Assembly: GCA_013398015.1 (NCBI GenBank)
Contig: VZRR01011463.1
Location: forward strand, 1,214,029-1,278,028
Direction of reading: 5' to 3'
From: Oreocharis arfaki
Taxonomy: Eukaryota > Chordata > Aves > Passeriformes > Paramythiidae
Length of the DNA stretch: 64,000 nucleotides
Below the pieces are notes generated by a model, which had not been told where the DNA came from, ran no database searches, and saw only the letters and a program-made list of their open reading frames with translations. Made by a program: the position numbers and the translations under genes. Positions 38,260 through 50,342 of this stretch are shown here, in pieces. Numbering within the stretch: the first letter of the stretch is position 1; each line of letters starts with the position of its first letter.

Positions 38260-38340
38260 TTGAGCACTCTCCAATCAGCGCTACGGTGTTTATAAGGGAT
38301 CTGTCTGCTACTGAGTCACTGTGTCCCTGCAGAGAGCATG
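38260..38340 (+). promoter_or_regulatory. Possible CCAAT/TATA promoter-like arrangement
   Basis: On the plus strand CCAAT (38271-38275) is followed after about 15 bases by TTTATAAGG (38289-38297), then by an AP-1-like TGAGTCA (38312-38318) and an ATG at 38338. The spacing is suitable for a TATA promoter starting near 38320. The ATG opens a 48-codon frame to TAA at 38484 with no recognised similarity. The orientation is antisense to ELOVL6. A chance arrangement is possible. Confidence 0.25.
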
Positions 38341-38484
38341 AGGTCACTTGCTGCTAGATCAGAGCACTCGCAGGGACCGCCCGGAGCTCAGCTGGGCTGG
38401 GGAAATGTCTTTTACATAAGAGCCAGGCTCCTCTCTGCTACCCACCATCAGCTGTCCTGCCTCTGCTCCAGAAGAAGCCAATAA

Positions 38485-41400
38485 CGGGCTTTTTATTAAC
38501 ACAAGCATTTAGGAAAGATAAGCTTGCAAAATTTACTATCTGGAACATCTACGTCTCTTACACTGCGCAAAAGTGGTACTTACACACACCCAGTATACAC
38601 ATTGTGGGCATACTGATATTGGGAAGTAGAGCAGGGAGAGGGCATTTGATTGGAACAAACCCCAAAACTGTTTTCTCAGACCCAGCCCATCACACCTGTG
38701 ACAGCATTCAGATGTGATGTCCCCAGCCTATTTCTTTTGTGTTTGCCCACAAAGGAATCAGCAAACAATTCTTTTAAATTGTTATCATTAAACTCTCAGA
38801 ACTAGTGCCTTAGAGAAAAAAAACCCAATGAGACAGCATTCAATTCAGTTCAAGCAATCAGGCAGCAAATTACAGGTTGATGCAAACTTAATTCACGAGG
38901 CTTTAATACTTTCTTCTCAAGTATTTAGTACTATTTCATCTGAAAATTTGTTTTCTGAAACCCAAGTGGCCGCTCTGAGTGGCAGTATTTGATCAAAAAT
39001 TCTGTCATCCCTTGGCTTTACCCACTGCAAACACTTTCTCCTTTCAGAGAAAAAAATGATTTGCTACCCATACCAAAGGTCAGTGGCCTCAGTGCTCTTA
39101 CCTTATTTTCCTCATTTTAGCTTCACCTTCTGGCTGAATAATTTGGTCAAAGGTATAAGTAAACAAACGTGATAATCCAGTGAAAAATGAAAGGCAATGG
39201 TATCTCTAAATATTGTTACATCCACAGCAATAAAGGAATAAATCTAATGTAATAAAACTATACAGGTAACAGACTGAACATACATTTAAGCTGATTCTGT
39301 GAACAACAGTGAGCAAGAGTAAAGAAAGGGATGTATCTTGTTTCCAGCAGCTTTTTATGTGACAATGAGCCTTATGTCCCAGAATGCCATCATAAACACT
39401 GGTAACACATGAAATGGTACAAATGAAGAACTGCGAATGGCAGTGAAAGTAATACAATTTCTGAACCTTGTTTCACTACTGAAATTCCAGAAATTATACA
39501 TCACAGGCTTCTTCCTAGAGACTGATAAGACTATATGCTTTTTCTAAAGATGTGACTTATCATAAGAAGAACTAACAGGAAGCAATGAAAGAAAGGACAA
39601 AATTTTCCTAGGCCCCAAAACATTTTACAGTACTCTCATTATGTAAGTTACTAATTTGCTCCAATGCATAATCAGGCTTATTACCAGCCACAAATGTTGT
39701 GCATGGACTTCACCTCTCAGGCACAGACCCTTGTTCATCCTCCCTTTACAAGATGGAAGAACTCTTCAGTGCCCAGGATTTTCTTTCCTTTCTGTCAATT
39801 TTGGATAAAATCATCAGATAAATGCTTAAATTTTTCCTCAGAGGGCATCTTCTGTAGCCCTTGAATCATCTGCGAGCTCTTTCACAACTTTTCCATCTTT
39901 GCAATAATACTGTCAATGCTGGATACATGCATAATTTTTTTTTCAATATCCAAAACAATTTTTTTGCCTTTATTCCATGTTTGTCTCTTTGGACATTGAC
40001 TCGAGCATGTTCTGTGGAAGGAAAAACCTAACCTGTCTATTACAGCACTGGCTAATGCACTGGCACATCCTCCAGAAGAACTGTTTGAAATCACAGGACC
40101 CTCAAGCACACTGGATGTACCATTAAACACTGGCCGTGTGCACTTGATTTCTCTACAAGGCACTTCACCAAAGATTAAAAATAATCAAGAAAAGCTGGGA
40201 TTTCCTCTCTCTTGCTATAAAAAACAAATACCAAAGCGCTCAGAGGCCGGGAGGCACAAGACAAACTGCAAAATGGTTAAGCTACCCACAAATGTTTCAC
40301 TGGAGGTCATTCTCAGCCCTTGGGAAGAAATACGAAAGCAGACAAACTTAGGATGGCTACAACCATCCTAAAAGCATCACCTAAGACCTTAACCACTGCC
40401 TCATCAGAAATAAGCACCACCGCCCAGAAGAGCTCCAAACAAAGTGCAGCTCAGTTTAACACGTTTTACATATCTGTCTTGGGTAAGAGGGCTGAAGAAT
40501 CAAAGGAAATGCTTTGCAAACAACACACTACGCAATTTTGAGGTGAAATTTTAATTGCACAAAAATAAAGGCCTGTGGCGTTGTCATTACAAAACCAAGT
40601 TTATCTTTGTCCTCTTGCCTGTTTGGATTGCTCCTGATTGTGCAAGTGAACTAATCACCTGGTTGTGCAAGTTCCAGTAAGGTAACATTTATTCAGCAAA
40701 CACATTTAAGAAACTGAACTTCTAAAACACAAGATACATGAATGTAAGTTTGTTTTCCTGTAATTATTCTAGGCTGTAATCTAAATACCATCCTTCCAAA
40801 TACGACTGTGCAAAACAAAAAATTCCACATCATGTGCATAGATTCAAAAGGCATTCTTTTCTATAGGTATGGATATATTATCAATCCAATCTCATCCTTC
40901 ATGTCAGGTGATCATAAAGTGCTTTTTAATGAAAATTTAGGGGGCAGAAGCCAAGTGGCACTTCACACAGAAACTTCTAATCCAACCAGAGTGATCTTCA
41001 CACACACATCTCAATCACACCACAAAAAATCATCTTACCAAAGAGTGCATGTATCACCAGCCAAACAAACAAACAAACAAACAAACAAAAAGCATTAAAA
41101 ACCTGATTTTAAGTTTGAATATGTATTTAATTTTTATTTACCTTTCTGTGTCTTAAAGCATTTTTGGCAGCAATCCCCATACTCTGTCATTTCATTGTTT
41201 CTCGATAAAAACTGCCTTTCAGAAGTTTACATGTATGCATGCATCCATCCCTACTGCACAGCTACATATTCTGGAAAATCCAGATGAATAATCCAGCAAG
41301 TATCACAAAAACCTGTAGTTTTTAATTGCAGACTTACAGGGGGACTTTGAGAACAACTGCCTGCACCTTCCTCTGAATTAGCACTGCAGAAATCTGGAAA

Positions 41401-42270
41401 GATCTTAGTCATCATGGGCAATTCTAGAAGCTTTTATGCTTGTGTATATGAAGTCAAATTCCTCCTCTGGCTGCCTCAGAACTAACGCATCTCTGAAGCC
41501 AAATGAAACAATGATACAATTCTGAGATCTTCAATAGTGATAAAGCTTACCAGTGGCATCAAGCAGAGTTAGACAGCATTGAAACCTGCCTCTGGTCTTG
41601 CTCCTTCTCAGTCAAGAAGATGGACATACCAAGCACTTGCCAAAACAAAGCCAAGACCAATGTTTACCTGCTGCTCTGCTTTGGTTACTGCTATTAATTC
41701 TGCACAAATTCCTGGAACTTTCAAGGGGTTATGGGTACCCTGACGTCCTAGTTTCACTTTGCTGGCACTTACTATACTTTCAAAGGACTTGCCTGCCTCA
41801 GATGGTATCTTCCTCTTCAGATTTGAAGTTATGTCATTACTATCACTACTGCAACATGACAACAAACAGGAAGCCCCAAGGCAAGTGGTGCAGCTCATCC
41901 CACAGAACTCCGAGGATTATTCATGGTAATGTTTATTTGTGCAACACACACAACTCCATGTGTGACCAAAGGGCAGGGGCGCATTCCCCAACCAGTGTGG
42001 CTACCAGCAGAAACCATAATCATGACGGTACTTCTCTGGGAATGCCTAAAGGGAGGACAGTGCCAAGCTCATACCATGCTCTTCCTCCCACGGCTAGCAA
42101 GAGGGTCACAATCTCTCTGCAACTCCTCTTGCATAACTGAAGACTGAATTCAGCCCTCAGGTTTTTTAGATAGCAAACTGAGCTGAAACACCTTTCATTA
42201 TACAAGGCAACTTGCCTTAATCACTTCCAAGCAGGTGTGTGTGTAGGCAGGTATGTGAGGTAAAATCAGC
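38485..42270. other. Intron sequence, no gene
   Basis: Unique sequence with the (CAAA)n repeat. Frames of 60-180 codons at 39660-40540 and 41598-42147 lack recognisable domains, and they overlap one another in several phases. Confidence 0.6.
41062..41090. repeat. (CAAA)n tetranucleotide repeat
   Basis: About seven uninterrupted CAAA units ending in an A run. Confidence 0.95.
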
Positions 42271-42880
42271 CATAGAATCACAGAATCAGCTAGGTTGGAA
42301 AAAACCTCTGGGATCACGAAGTCCAGCCTTTGAACACCACCATGTCAACAAGACCATGGTATGAAGGACCTCTTGTCCTGTCACTTGTTGCCTGGGAGAA
42401 GAGGCCAAGCCCCATGAGACTACACCCTCTGTTCAGGTAATTGTACAAGAGAGTGATAAGGTCCCCCCGAGCCTCCTTTTCTCCAGGCTGAACAACCTCA
42501 GCTTTCTCAGCTGTTCCTCATAGGATTTAACTCTTCAGATCTTTCACCAGCTCCACTGCCTTTCTCTGGACTCGCTCCAGCACCTCAATATCTTTCTTGT
42601 AGTGAGGGGCCCAGAACTGGACACAGCTCTTGAGGTGTGGCCTCAATCACTGCCCTGGTCCCACTGGCTCCACTGTTGCTGATACAAGCCAGGATGCCAC
42701 TGGCCTTCTTGGCCACCTGGACACTTGCTAGCTTGTGTTTAGCTGGCTGTTGACCAGGACCTCCAGGTCATTTTCCACTGGGCCATTTTCCAATCTCTCT
42801 TGCCCCCAGCCTGTAGCACTGCCCGGGGTTGTTGTGGATGAAGTGTAGGACCCAGAACTTGGGCCTTGCTGAAGGTCAGT
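42271..42880 (-). mobile_element. CR1 LINE 3' portion
   Basis: It begins with the inverted tail CATAGAATCACAGAATCAGC and runs through CCTTTTCTCCAGGCTGAACA, CTCCAGCACCTCAATATCTT and GCCACTGGCCTTCTTGGCCA. It is a 5'-truncated, non-autonomous copy of about 0.6 kb. Small frames across it are incidental. Confidence 0.9.
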
Positions 42881-45651
42881 CAACACACCTCTCACAACCA
42901 AGGGTGCAATTAAGGGGAAATTCCCAAATGGCTCAGCCCACAGGATTGCACAGGAAATGCGATGGAAATAGAGCACTGTATTTCTCCTCCAATCGTTTCC
43001 TGTTTACATGAAGCCCAGCATTGAAGAGACCCTATAAGGGCAAACCCCATAATTGCTAACAGCTCCCCAGGTTAATTGGGTCTGCAAAGAAAGGTCCAGA
43101 CCATGCTTCATAGGCTCTCCTCTTCCTCTCTTTCTAATTCTCTCCATCCTGGACCGAAAGGAAGAGGTTTAAAAATACGAGGCCCTTTTCTACTGACCAT
43201 TAAGCAAATTTTAGCCACATTTATACTTTGGAGCCATACGGAGTGATCCAAAAAGATTAGACAGAATACAACAAACTCCTTTTGGCCTTACAGGAAATGG
43301 CAGCTTGAAGTTCTTTGCAAATAACCTAATTTTTTAAGCCTTTGAGATGCTGACCAGGTTTTGGTGATTTTTTTTTTTCTCCTGAACTCATTCTCCAGGC
43401 TTCCTGCTTATTTCCCTGCTATTTCAACTGCCTAAACGCTACTGAATTGAACAAAATCTAATATAGAATTATGTAATCATTCTAACAACTGAAAAGTACA
43501 GGGCTAGCTGATTCATTCATTATGATCTTCTAAAATGACTTCAAAATTTGCCTTCTGTGAAGACTGTGACTGAGCCTAAAAACACTGCAAACCTGTGATT
43601 TTTCTCTCCCCACACAGACACTGAAGTGCAGAGAAGAACAGATGGATCTCTGCACAGTTCTGCAAGCATGGAGATGGGGAAAGAGCATGCAGTGTCTACA
43701 TGAGTTTGCAGCTGGGGCTGTCCATCACTCTTCTACTCATAGCAGGTAGTAAGGAAGAGCATTACTGGCATTCTGTATTGGACACTCTAGTCTAGTCACA
43801 CCAGCCTGTGCAGCTTCCTGCATCACCTTTTGTTACTGAGGAACAGCTTGTGTAAAAGTTAAGGTATTATTTTATCACCTTCTGAAAGATCACCATTTAA
43901 ATACAGAGTCTGTCTCCACGGTTAACTCCAATGTGAAGTCCCATGCAGAGCATCCAGATTCCCACACATCACATACTGAAGTTTCAGTGCTCTCAGGAAC
44001 CTGGCTACCTGATTTTGCCTTATTCGATCTGTCAGAAAACTGGCAAAACACTACTGTGCCTGCATTTGGTCTGCTACGTCTGTTGAATAGTAGGACAGTT
44101 ATTATGGTCCCACCTATGGAGAGCAAAAAGAAGAAATACTAAACAAGAGAAGAGAGCCTTGGTGTCTCAAGCAAAATTATTATTTTATAACTGAACAGCA
44201 ATTCTATTAGAGATTAGCTGTTAGTAGAAAAAAACGTGACTCTAGAGAATAACCTAAAGACAACAGCGATCTTTCTTTGGAGAGCTTTTGCTGCAAGGTA
44301 AGACCATTACATCTCATTAAAACCTGTGCTTTTTTTTGCCTAAACCTTTGTGCTTTTTGATTCTGGAAGTCTGTACTTCATACTTTATTTCCTACATACT
44401 CGACTTAAAACTTGGTTCTGACTTATGAATCTACTTGCAGAAGACAACTGATTTATAATGCTGAAAACTCTGCTAATATATTCAGACTACACTGCTAAAA
44501 TGACAGAAGTTTAAGAATTAGTTCTTCTAAATTAACCTCTTATCAGACTCAGGAATGTTACCCAAGCAATACCAAAAATGTACTGCACATAACCAAAGAA
44601 GTCACAGAATGGAATTATATACAAAAGAACAGTAACAGTGTTGTTCTGTATTTCACCTGGAAAAAGTAACCCTAAAAGGTTTTAAACCTTCTCTAAATTC
44701 AATGAAATTAACTCATATGAACTTAAAAACGTACAGCATGTTGAGATTTTAGACCTAGTTCACATTCACTGTACGAAATTAGTAAGAATCAAAATCAAAG
44801 ATTTTCAATATTCAAAAAACTCTAATATAGTTGAAAGCTGGGCCTGAATCTTTCACTTTGTGCATGCAGATTTGCTGCATCTTCACCCTGAGGTGAACTG
44901 GAAACAGCTCCCAGAGTGAGAGAAAGGGTACTATCTCATGCAGGACCACAGTCCAGGCTGGTACCAAGTAAAATGCAACGATGTAAAACACAAGAGTACA
45001 CACCATGCATAGTGAAATGCGAGCAGGGGTTGTCCCCATGTGTCAGTGACCGCAGGTACAATAAGTCTTTACACAGCTCTCATGACATTTGCTTTTGAGC
45101 AGTGCCATAAAATTGAGACACCACATGATGCTACTCAAGGATGCCACTATTTTCTACTCAAGGGTGATAAAACTACGTTTGACATTAGTGTGACTGCAGC
45201 CTACTGGATAACACACTACCCTCTGGTGAGGAGTCCAAATATAGTTATTTGTCTAACCTGGGTTAGAAATAGGATTACCATTTAAATATATTTCAGCGTC
45301 TACTGGGATAAGCTATTTCACTCTACAGTTACCTAATGGCACAACAGACTCCCTTCTCTACAAAGCCCTCGGCACATTACAGAAGTGTTTATTGCTTCTG
45401 CTTACAAGCCAAAGATCAAAAGATATCTTAAGCTAAACAGATCATAACATGAAGAAGTGAGAGGCAAGCCATGAAAGTCATATGGACAAAGCACTGACAC
45501 CAGGAACCAAAAAGTGCAGCTTTGGTTAGATGGGTTTCTTCGTACCTGCTTAATTGCTGAATTTAACCAGTGACAGTGCTGTGTAGTCCTTCATGAAGTA
45601 ATAAGCAGCCAGGAGGAATTTAGAGAAATACTAATTATGGTGTACTTATGG
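42881..45651. other. Intron sequence, no gene
   Basis: AT-rich unique sequence between two CR1 copies. Nothing recognised. Confidence 0.6.
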
Positions 45652-46133
45652 AATAGAATTGAATCACAGAATGGTTTGTGTCAGAGGAGACCTTAAAGAT
45701 CATCTATTTCCAACCCCCCTGCTGTGGACAGGGACAGGTTCCACAAGACCAGGTAACTCAAAGCCCCCTCCAACCTGGCCTTGATCACTTCCAGGGATGG
45801 AGTAACCACAGCTTCTCCGGGCAACATGTTCCAGTGCCTCATCACCCCCACAGAAAAGAATTTCTTCCTTATATCCCATCTAAATCTACACTCAGTTTAA
45901 AGCCATTACTCCTTGTCCTACTACTGTACGACTTTGTAAAATGTCCCTCTCCAGCTCTCTTCTGGCCTCCTCTGGGTACTGGAAAGCTACTGTAAGGTCT
46001 TCACAGAATCTTCTCTTCTCCAGGATGAACAAATCTAATTCTCTCAACCTGTTTCCATAGGAGAGGCGTTCCAGTCCTCTGATCATCTTCATGGCCTCAC
46101 CTGGACTCACTCCAACAGGGCTACGTCATGTTC
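45652..46133 (-). mobile_element. CR1 LINE 3' end
   Basis: It starts with the inverted octamer-type tail (GAATAGAATTGAATCACAGA), then GACCTTAAAGATCATCTATT, GGGCAACATGTTCCAGTGCC and CTCCAGGATGAACAAATCTA, and ends near ACTCACTCCAACAGG. All are CR1 3' landmarks; the copy is 5'-truncated. Confidence 0.9.
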
Positions 46134-48489
46134 CCAAATCAACACTCCCCCTCGGTAATTTGTCATAATTAAACAAAATTTGTCATGTGCAAGTACCTGC
46201 AATATGTCTGCAATACATCCGTAGGATATCAACACCATCACTGCTTAAGACTCAAGCAGATTTAAACAGACACTGGGATGGATTTACTCATAAATCAGTC
46301 AAATACATAAATTTCAGGATTTGCACACATTACCTCAACTTATTAAACAATGAAGGCTGATCCAAGGAAAGTCAGCAGACATGCAGTGCCAACATACACT
46401 AAAGAAAATGAGACAGAAAAGCTTGACAAAATATTTAGGAAAGTCACATAAGGATAATCTCCGTAAGAGAAACATTTATTTATATGGCCTTGAGTCTCTT
46501 CTCTTTTTGAGTAAGCATTCTTTTACGGTGGCTCATGGTATAGAAAAAGCTTGTCCTATGGCATTAGTGGAAGCTTTGCCTCAGTAAAGGATGGCAGGGC
46601 TGGGTTTGCTTCCTGAAATGCAACAGCAAAAATGTAGCAGCCACAGGAAAAGACTTAAAAATTGCTTTTGTACTTTTCTTATACCGGCCACAAAAGATGC
46701 CCCTTTGAAAAGATGAACAGTCAAATGAAAAGTACTCCCTCATCGTGTGGCTACAATTACACAATTCTGAGTAAATCAGAAAATCATCAATAGTTCTTAT
46801 ATTAAAAACAAAACATTGATTCTATTTTTTTAAAATAAGGTGTACATGTAATGTGCATTTAGTTTAAAACCTGATTTAAAAGATCAAAATGCCTGAGTTC
46901 TGGAGTACCACTAAATCCTACCTAGATTACGTTTTAATCACTGCAAATCAGGATAGAAATTGCCAGCTAGTGGAAGGCAGATTAAATGCTAATGTAGTCT
47001 AGAAACTTTGAAACTTAAAATTGAATTAGTGGAGAAACACTTTTAAGCCTAAAGAAAAGACGTCCAAACAACACAGAAAAAAGTGGTGGCTGAAACTTAT
47101 TCTGTTGTGCTGTAGCCAGCAGGACGTTTCTCCCAGGGAATCTGAAGAGGGCTGAAAGCATCTTGTGCTCGGCTTCACTTCAGTGAACAAGGTCGCATGG
47201 TCTGTTGGGCAGCTTCTCAGACCTCCTTGGCTGGTACAATGTTTTATGCCTCATTTGAACCAAACCAAACCTGTTTCTTTCTCTCTCAGTCAGCCTTCCA
47301 CCCAATGCCTCTGCCTGGCAGACACATAGAGGCACCATTTTCAAAATCAGCCAGTGATGCTGCTTACAACAACAGCATCAGGCTCCTTTCTGCAGATGGC
47401 TTTAAATTTTAATCCAAATGCAGATATGAAGTCTGCATTGGTTAACAGAAGCAGAAAGAAATTTGTGCAAGTATCTGGGAAATACAAGTACTCTTTCAGA
47501 GAGCTGCCAAATCTGAAGCTTTAAAAAGTATCAATGTACAGCATAGGCCAGAAAGTAGTACTGGATTATACAGGAATGCTAAAGGTCTATTAAAATGATT
47601 AAAATTAACAACTTGAAGTTAATAACCTCTAACTGCATTAAGATGTCTCAACATGCTTGTAAAATAAACAGCTGGAAAATCTGATCTAACTATCCATATA
47701 ACTAATATATGAATATTTCCTTGACTCTGCCTGCAGCCAAAAGCACCTTCCAGAGCTACAGACCACTTTCTTTATCTTACAGAAAAAGCCAAGTGGCCAT
47801 CTTAGGGCTGGGGAGGAGATATGGCACAATGCCAAAGAGTTAGCAGTTTGAAGGCCAACCAAGGCCGGAGCAGGTTTAGGGTTTCCAGCCAACAGGCTAC
47901 TCTGGTAAGGCAACAAAGCCTTCTCCTCAACTCTCTAAAAGAGGGAATTTGAAAGCTGGGTGGCAAAGTCCTGGTTTCCATTTTAAACTCTGCATGGAAG
48001 CAGCTTTTCATCCCAGAAATTCATCATCCAGCTGCACAGGGGAACGTAAAATGCTACTGGGAGCAGGTGCTGCAGTTTGGAGGTGGAGAAGAGTTCATCT
48101 GTTCCAGCACCACCACTCACCCAGTCCTGTCAGAGTACATCACACTGAAGAAAAAGCTTATTGCTCACCTTAGGCAACAGAAATGAAGAAACATTTCAGT
48201 AGAGCAGACCTCACCAGAATACATGCTACCACTAACTGATAAAGATAAGGCATCCTTATTTAAAGCTCTCGTATTATTGTCTGTTCTGGAACTGGTTCAC
48301 TTGGGCAAATAAATCTAAATGTATGACTTACAAATAGGTCATGCCAGATGCTCTTTGCCAGTAAGCTTAATACAAATTCAGAGGAAGCTGGGATAGAGAA
48401 GATGGACTAATTTAATGTGAAACAAAAGCTCTGCTCATCATTTAGTTCTCACTGTATGGGTTCATGGTGACAGGCACTGCTTTTGAGAC
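46134..48489. other. Intron sequence, no gene
   Basis: Unique sequence between a CR1 copy and the pol fragment. No LTR belonging to that fragment could be found. Confidence 0.55.
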
Positions 48490-48780
48490 TCAGTAAAAAC
48501 AAGTGCCTTTTAGAAGGATGTGGACAATTTTCTTCCCTTTTTCAAAAACTTCTGCTTTACTGCCCCACACAATGATATCATCAATGTACTGCAGGTGTTC
48601 CAAAGCTTTATCCCGCTCCAGGGTAGCCTGGGTAAGTCCGTGGCAGATGGTAGGGCTGTATTTCTACCACTGCAGCAGTGGATTTCAAGTGTACTGCATG
48701 CCCCTCCAAGTGGAAGCAGGCTGTAGCCTGCATTCTGCTGGCAAAGGGATTGAGAAAAATGCATTAACAAGTGTACAAAA
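48490..48780 (-). pseudogene. Decayed ERVL-like pol (reverse transcriptase) fragment
   Basis: Translated on the minus strand, this stretch matches the palm region of a retroviral reverse transcriptase, including the catalytic YXDD box as YIDD (plus-strand bases 48577-48588), the NAFFSIP motif upstream and an SPTICHG motif between them. It is interrupted by in-frame stops at 48685-48687, 48664-48666 and 48490-48492. No LTR, gag or env could be found beside it, so it is an isolated, inactive remnant in ELOVL6 intron sequence, in the same orientation as the gene. Assignment to ERVL rather than another avian class rests on motif resemblance. Confidence 0.8.
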
Positions 48781-50259
48781 GTATGTGTACAAGCACACAT
48801 TGTCCTGATATTTTTTGAATATACTCGGTCCATTATGTATTCAGAATCAATGACAAAAATGTAAAATCCTACAGTGAGTAAAGCTGGGCACAAGCCCTTA
48901 GCAGTGCCACTGAAATGCCTGGAGGGCTTTCAGAGCTTGATTCAAGAAGCTGACAAGTCATTTCCACTATGAAGAAACAGCTAACAGAAGAACCAGAGAA
49001 GCTGCATGTTTAATTCCCTCCAGCACTTACAAAAGTCACAATCAAAAATGCCAAGATTTTCCTGAAGTTTCTGTTTGCAAATGCTAAGTATCACTGATCT
49101 CACTGAATCTGGAATACTGAAACCTGCAGTAAGAAATCCTATAAATACTGTTTAACTTGAGAAAAACAATCATGCCTAAGAAGAACTAAAAAGGCAGCCC
49201 TTTCCAGGCTGAAGATCCTCAAAGTGTCCAGGCTTGGTTCTGTTCAGCTGCTGCTGTGCAGAACCAGCACAGAGAGGCCGTAGTTTCAACACAAGGAGGG
49301 TTTTGAAGGCACCACTGACGCTGGATTCCTCTTGATGATGGTGGGGAGTGCTGTCTGTCTGCACCTAGACTGACAGAAAAGTGGTGAGCAGGAGGGAGAA
49401 GGCACGGAGGCAAACAGCATGTTTCATTTACAGCAATGCTGCTGCAAGGTGATTCTGTGTGGTATGATCTCATGGGAATGCATATATAATGCTCTTCGAA
49501 CCATGAGGAAGAAGCTGTCTGCTAATTAGTTCCCTGGTAATTGGCCATGCAGTGTCATTCCTTGCATGAGGACTGCTGTGAATATATTGGACATCATCTG
49601 ATTAAAACAAGAGAAAGGAGCATTATGTGATGGCAACAAAATGAGATGGGCTTCAAACTAGACCTAAACAAGCCGGACAAGAAAAATAAATGGTGGCTTG
49701 TTCAGAAGCCATTGAAGAGACAAGACAGTTGCAACCATCCGTGCTACTCACACAAAAAGTTCAGGAGCCTGGGCTTTAAAGGGGAAAACTTGAAGATATA
49801 ATTGTTCTTGCATACTAACGCGGACCCTCAAACATTTCAGGACTGTCACTTAGGATCACTGGTATATGAGAAGACGTCAGAAATGAGCTATACCTCCAGA
49901 AGTACACGAACATTGCATATCAGCAACAGGCATTCTTTGAAGTGGCAAGAGACACGGACACGTAATGGCTCCGGGTGAAAGATCAAAGTGAGAAAGCACG
50001 CTGGACTGTGAGGATGCAGGGCTGCTGCAGCACAGCTGGTGAAGAGCAGCCAGACGACGCCTTTACAGGAGCACCCTACAACCAGGGTGGGTGGTAAGCA
50101 GGGCCTATGATCACCACACTTCTCCTAGAAGAGCAGGACAGTGGGGACCCAGCAGCTCTGCCAAGGTTCTTAGCCATGCCCATGTACAACTCCCACTTAG
50201 AAAGTGCTTTTAGACACAGGCTGCCTGTGTTAGCGTCTTCTGCAGGTGAAAACACGAAG
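48781..50259. other. Intron sequence, no gene
   Basis: Unique sequence. An inverted repeat TGGTTCTG (49235-49242) / CAGAACCA (49259-49266) with a 16-base loop is the only structure noticed. Confidence 0.55.
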
Positions 50260-50342
50260 CTGCCTACAGGCCACTCACTTAAGAGTTGGACTTGATGATC
50301 CTTATGGGTCCATTCCAGCTCAGAGTATCCTGTGATTCTGAA
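50260..50342 (+). mobile_element. 5'-truncated tRNA/CR1 SINE (TguSINE1-like)
   Basis: CTACAGGCCACTCACTTAAG followed by AGTTGGACTTGATGATCC repeats the tRNA-tail/CR1 junction of the SINE at 1643-1792, and the copy ends TCCTGTGATTCTG. Only the last bases of the tRNA part remain, consistent with 5' truncation on insertion. Confidence 0.8.

Noticed and set aside
39640..40365. A decayed coding sequence on the minus strand
   Set aside because: The frame is interrupted only by TGA and TAG codons, which drew attention as possible C-to-T decay of CGA and CAG. The number of stops is not clearly below chance, there is no poly(A) tail and I recognise no protein.
41062..41090. A CRISPR-like or tandem array
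   Set aside because: It is a plain tetranucleotide microsatellite in vertebrate DNA, with no spacers.
41598..42147. A 180-codon plus-strand gene
   Set aside because: No domain, no family likeness, and two other phases are open over parts of it; nothing suggests coding selection.
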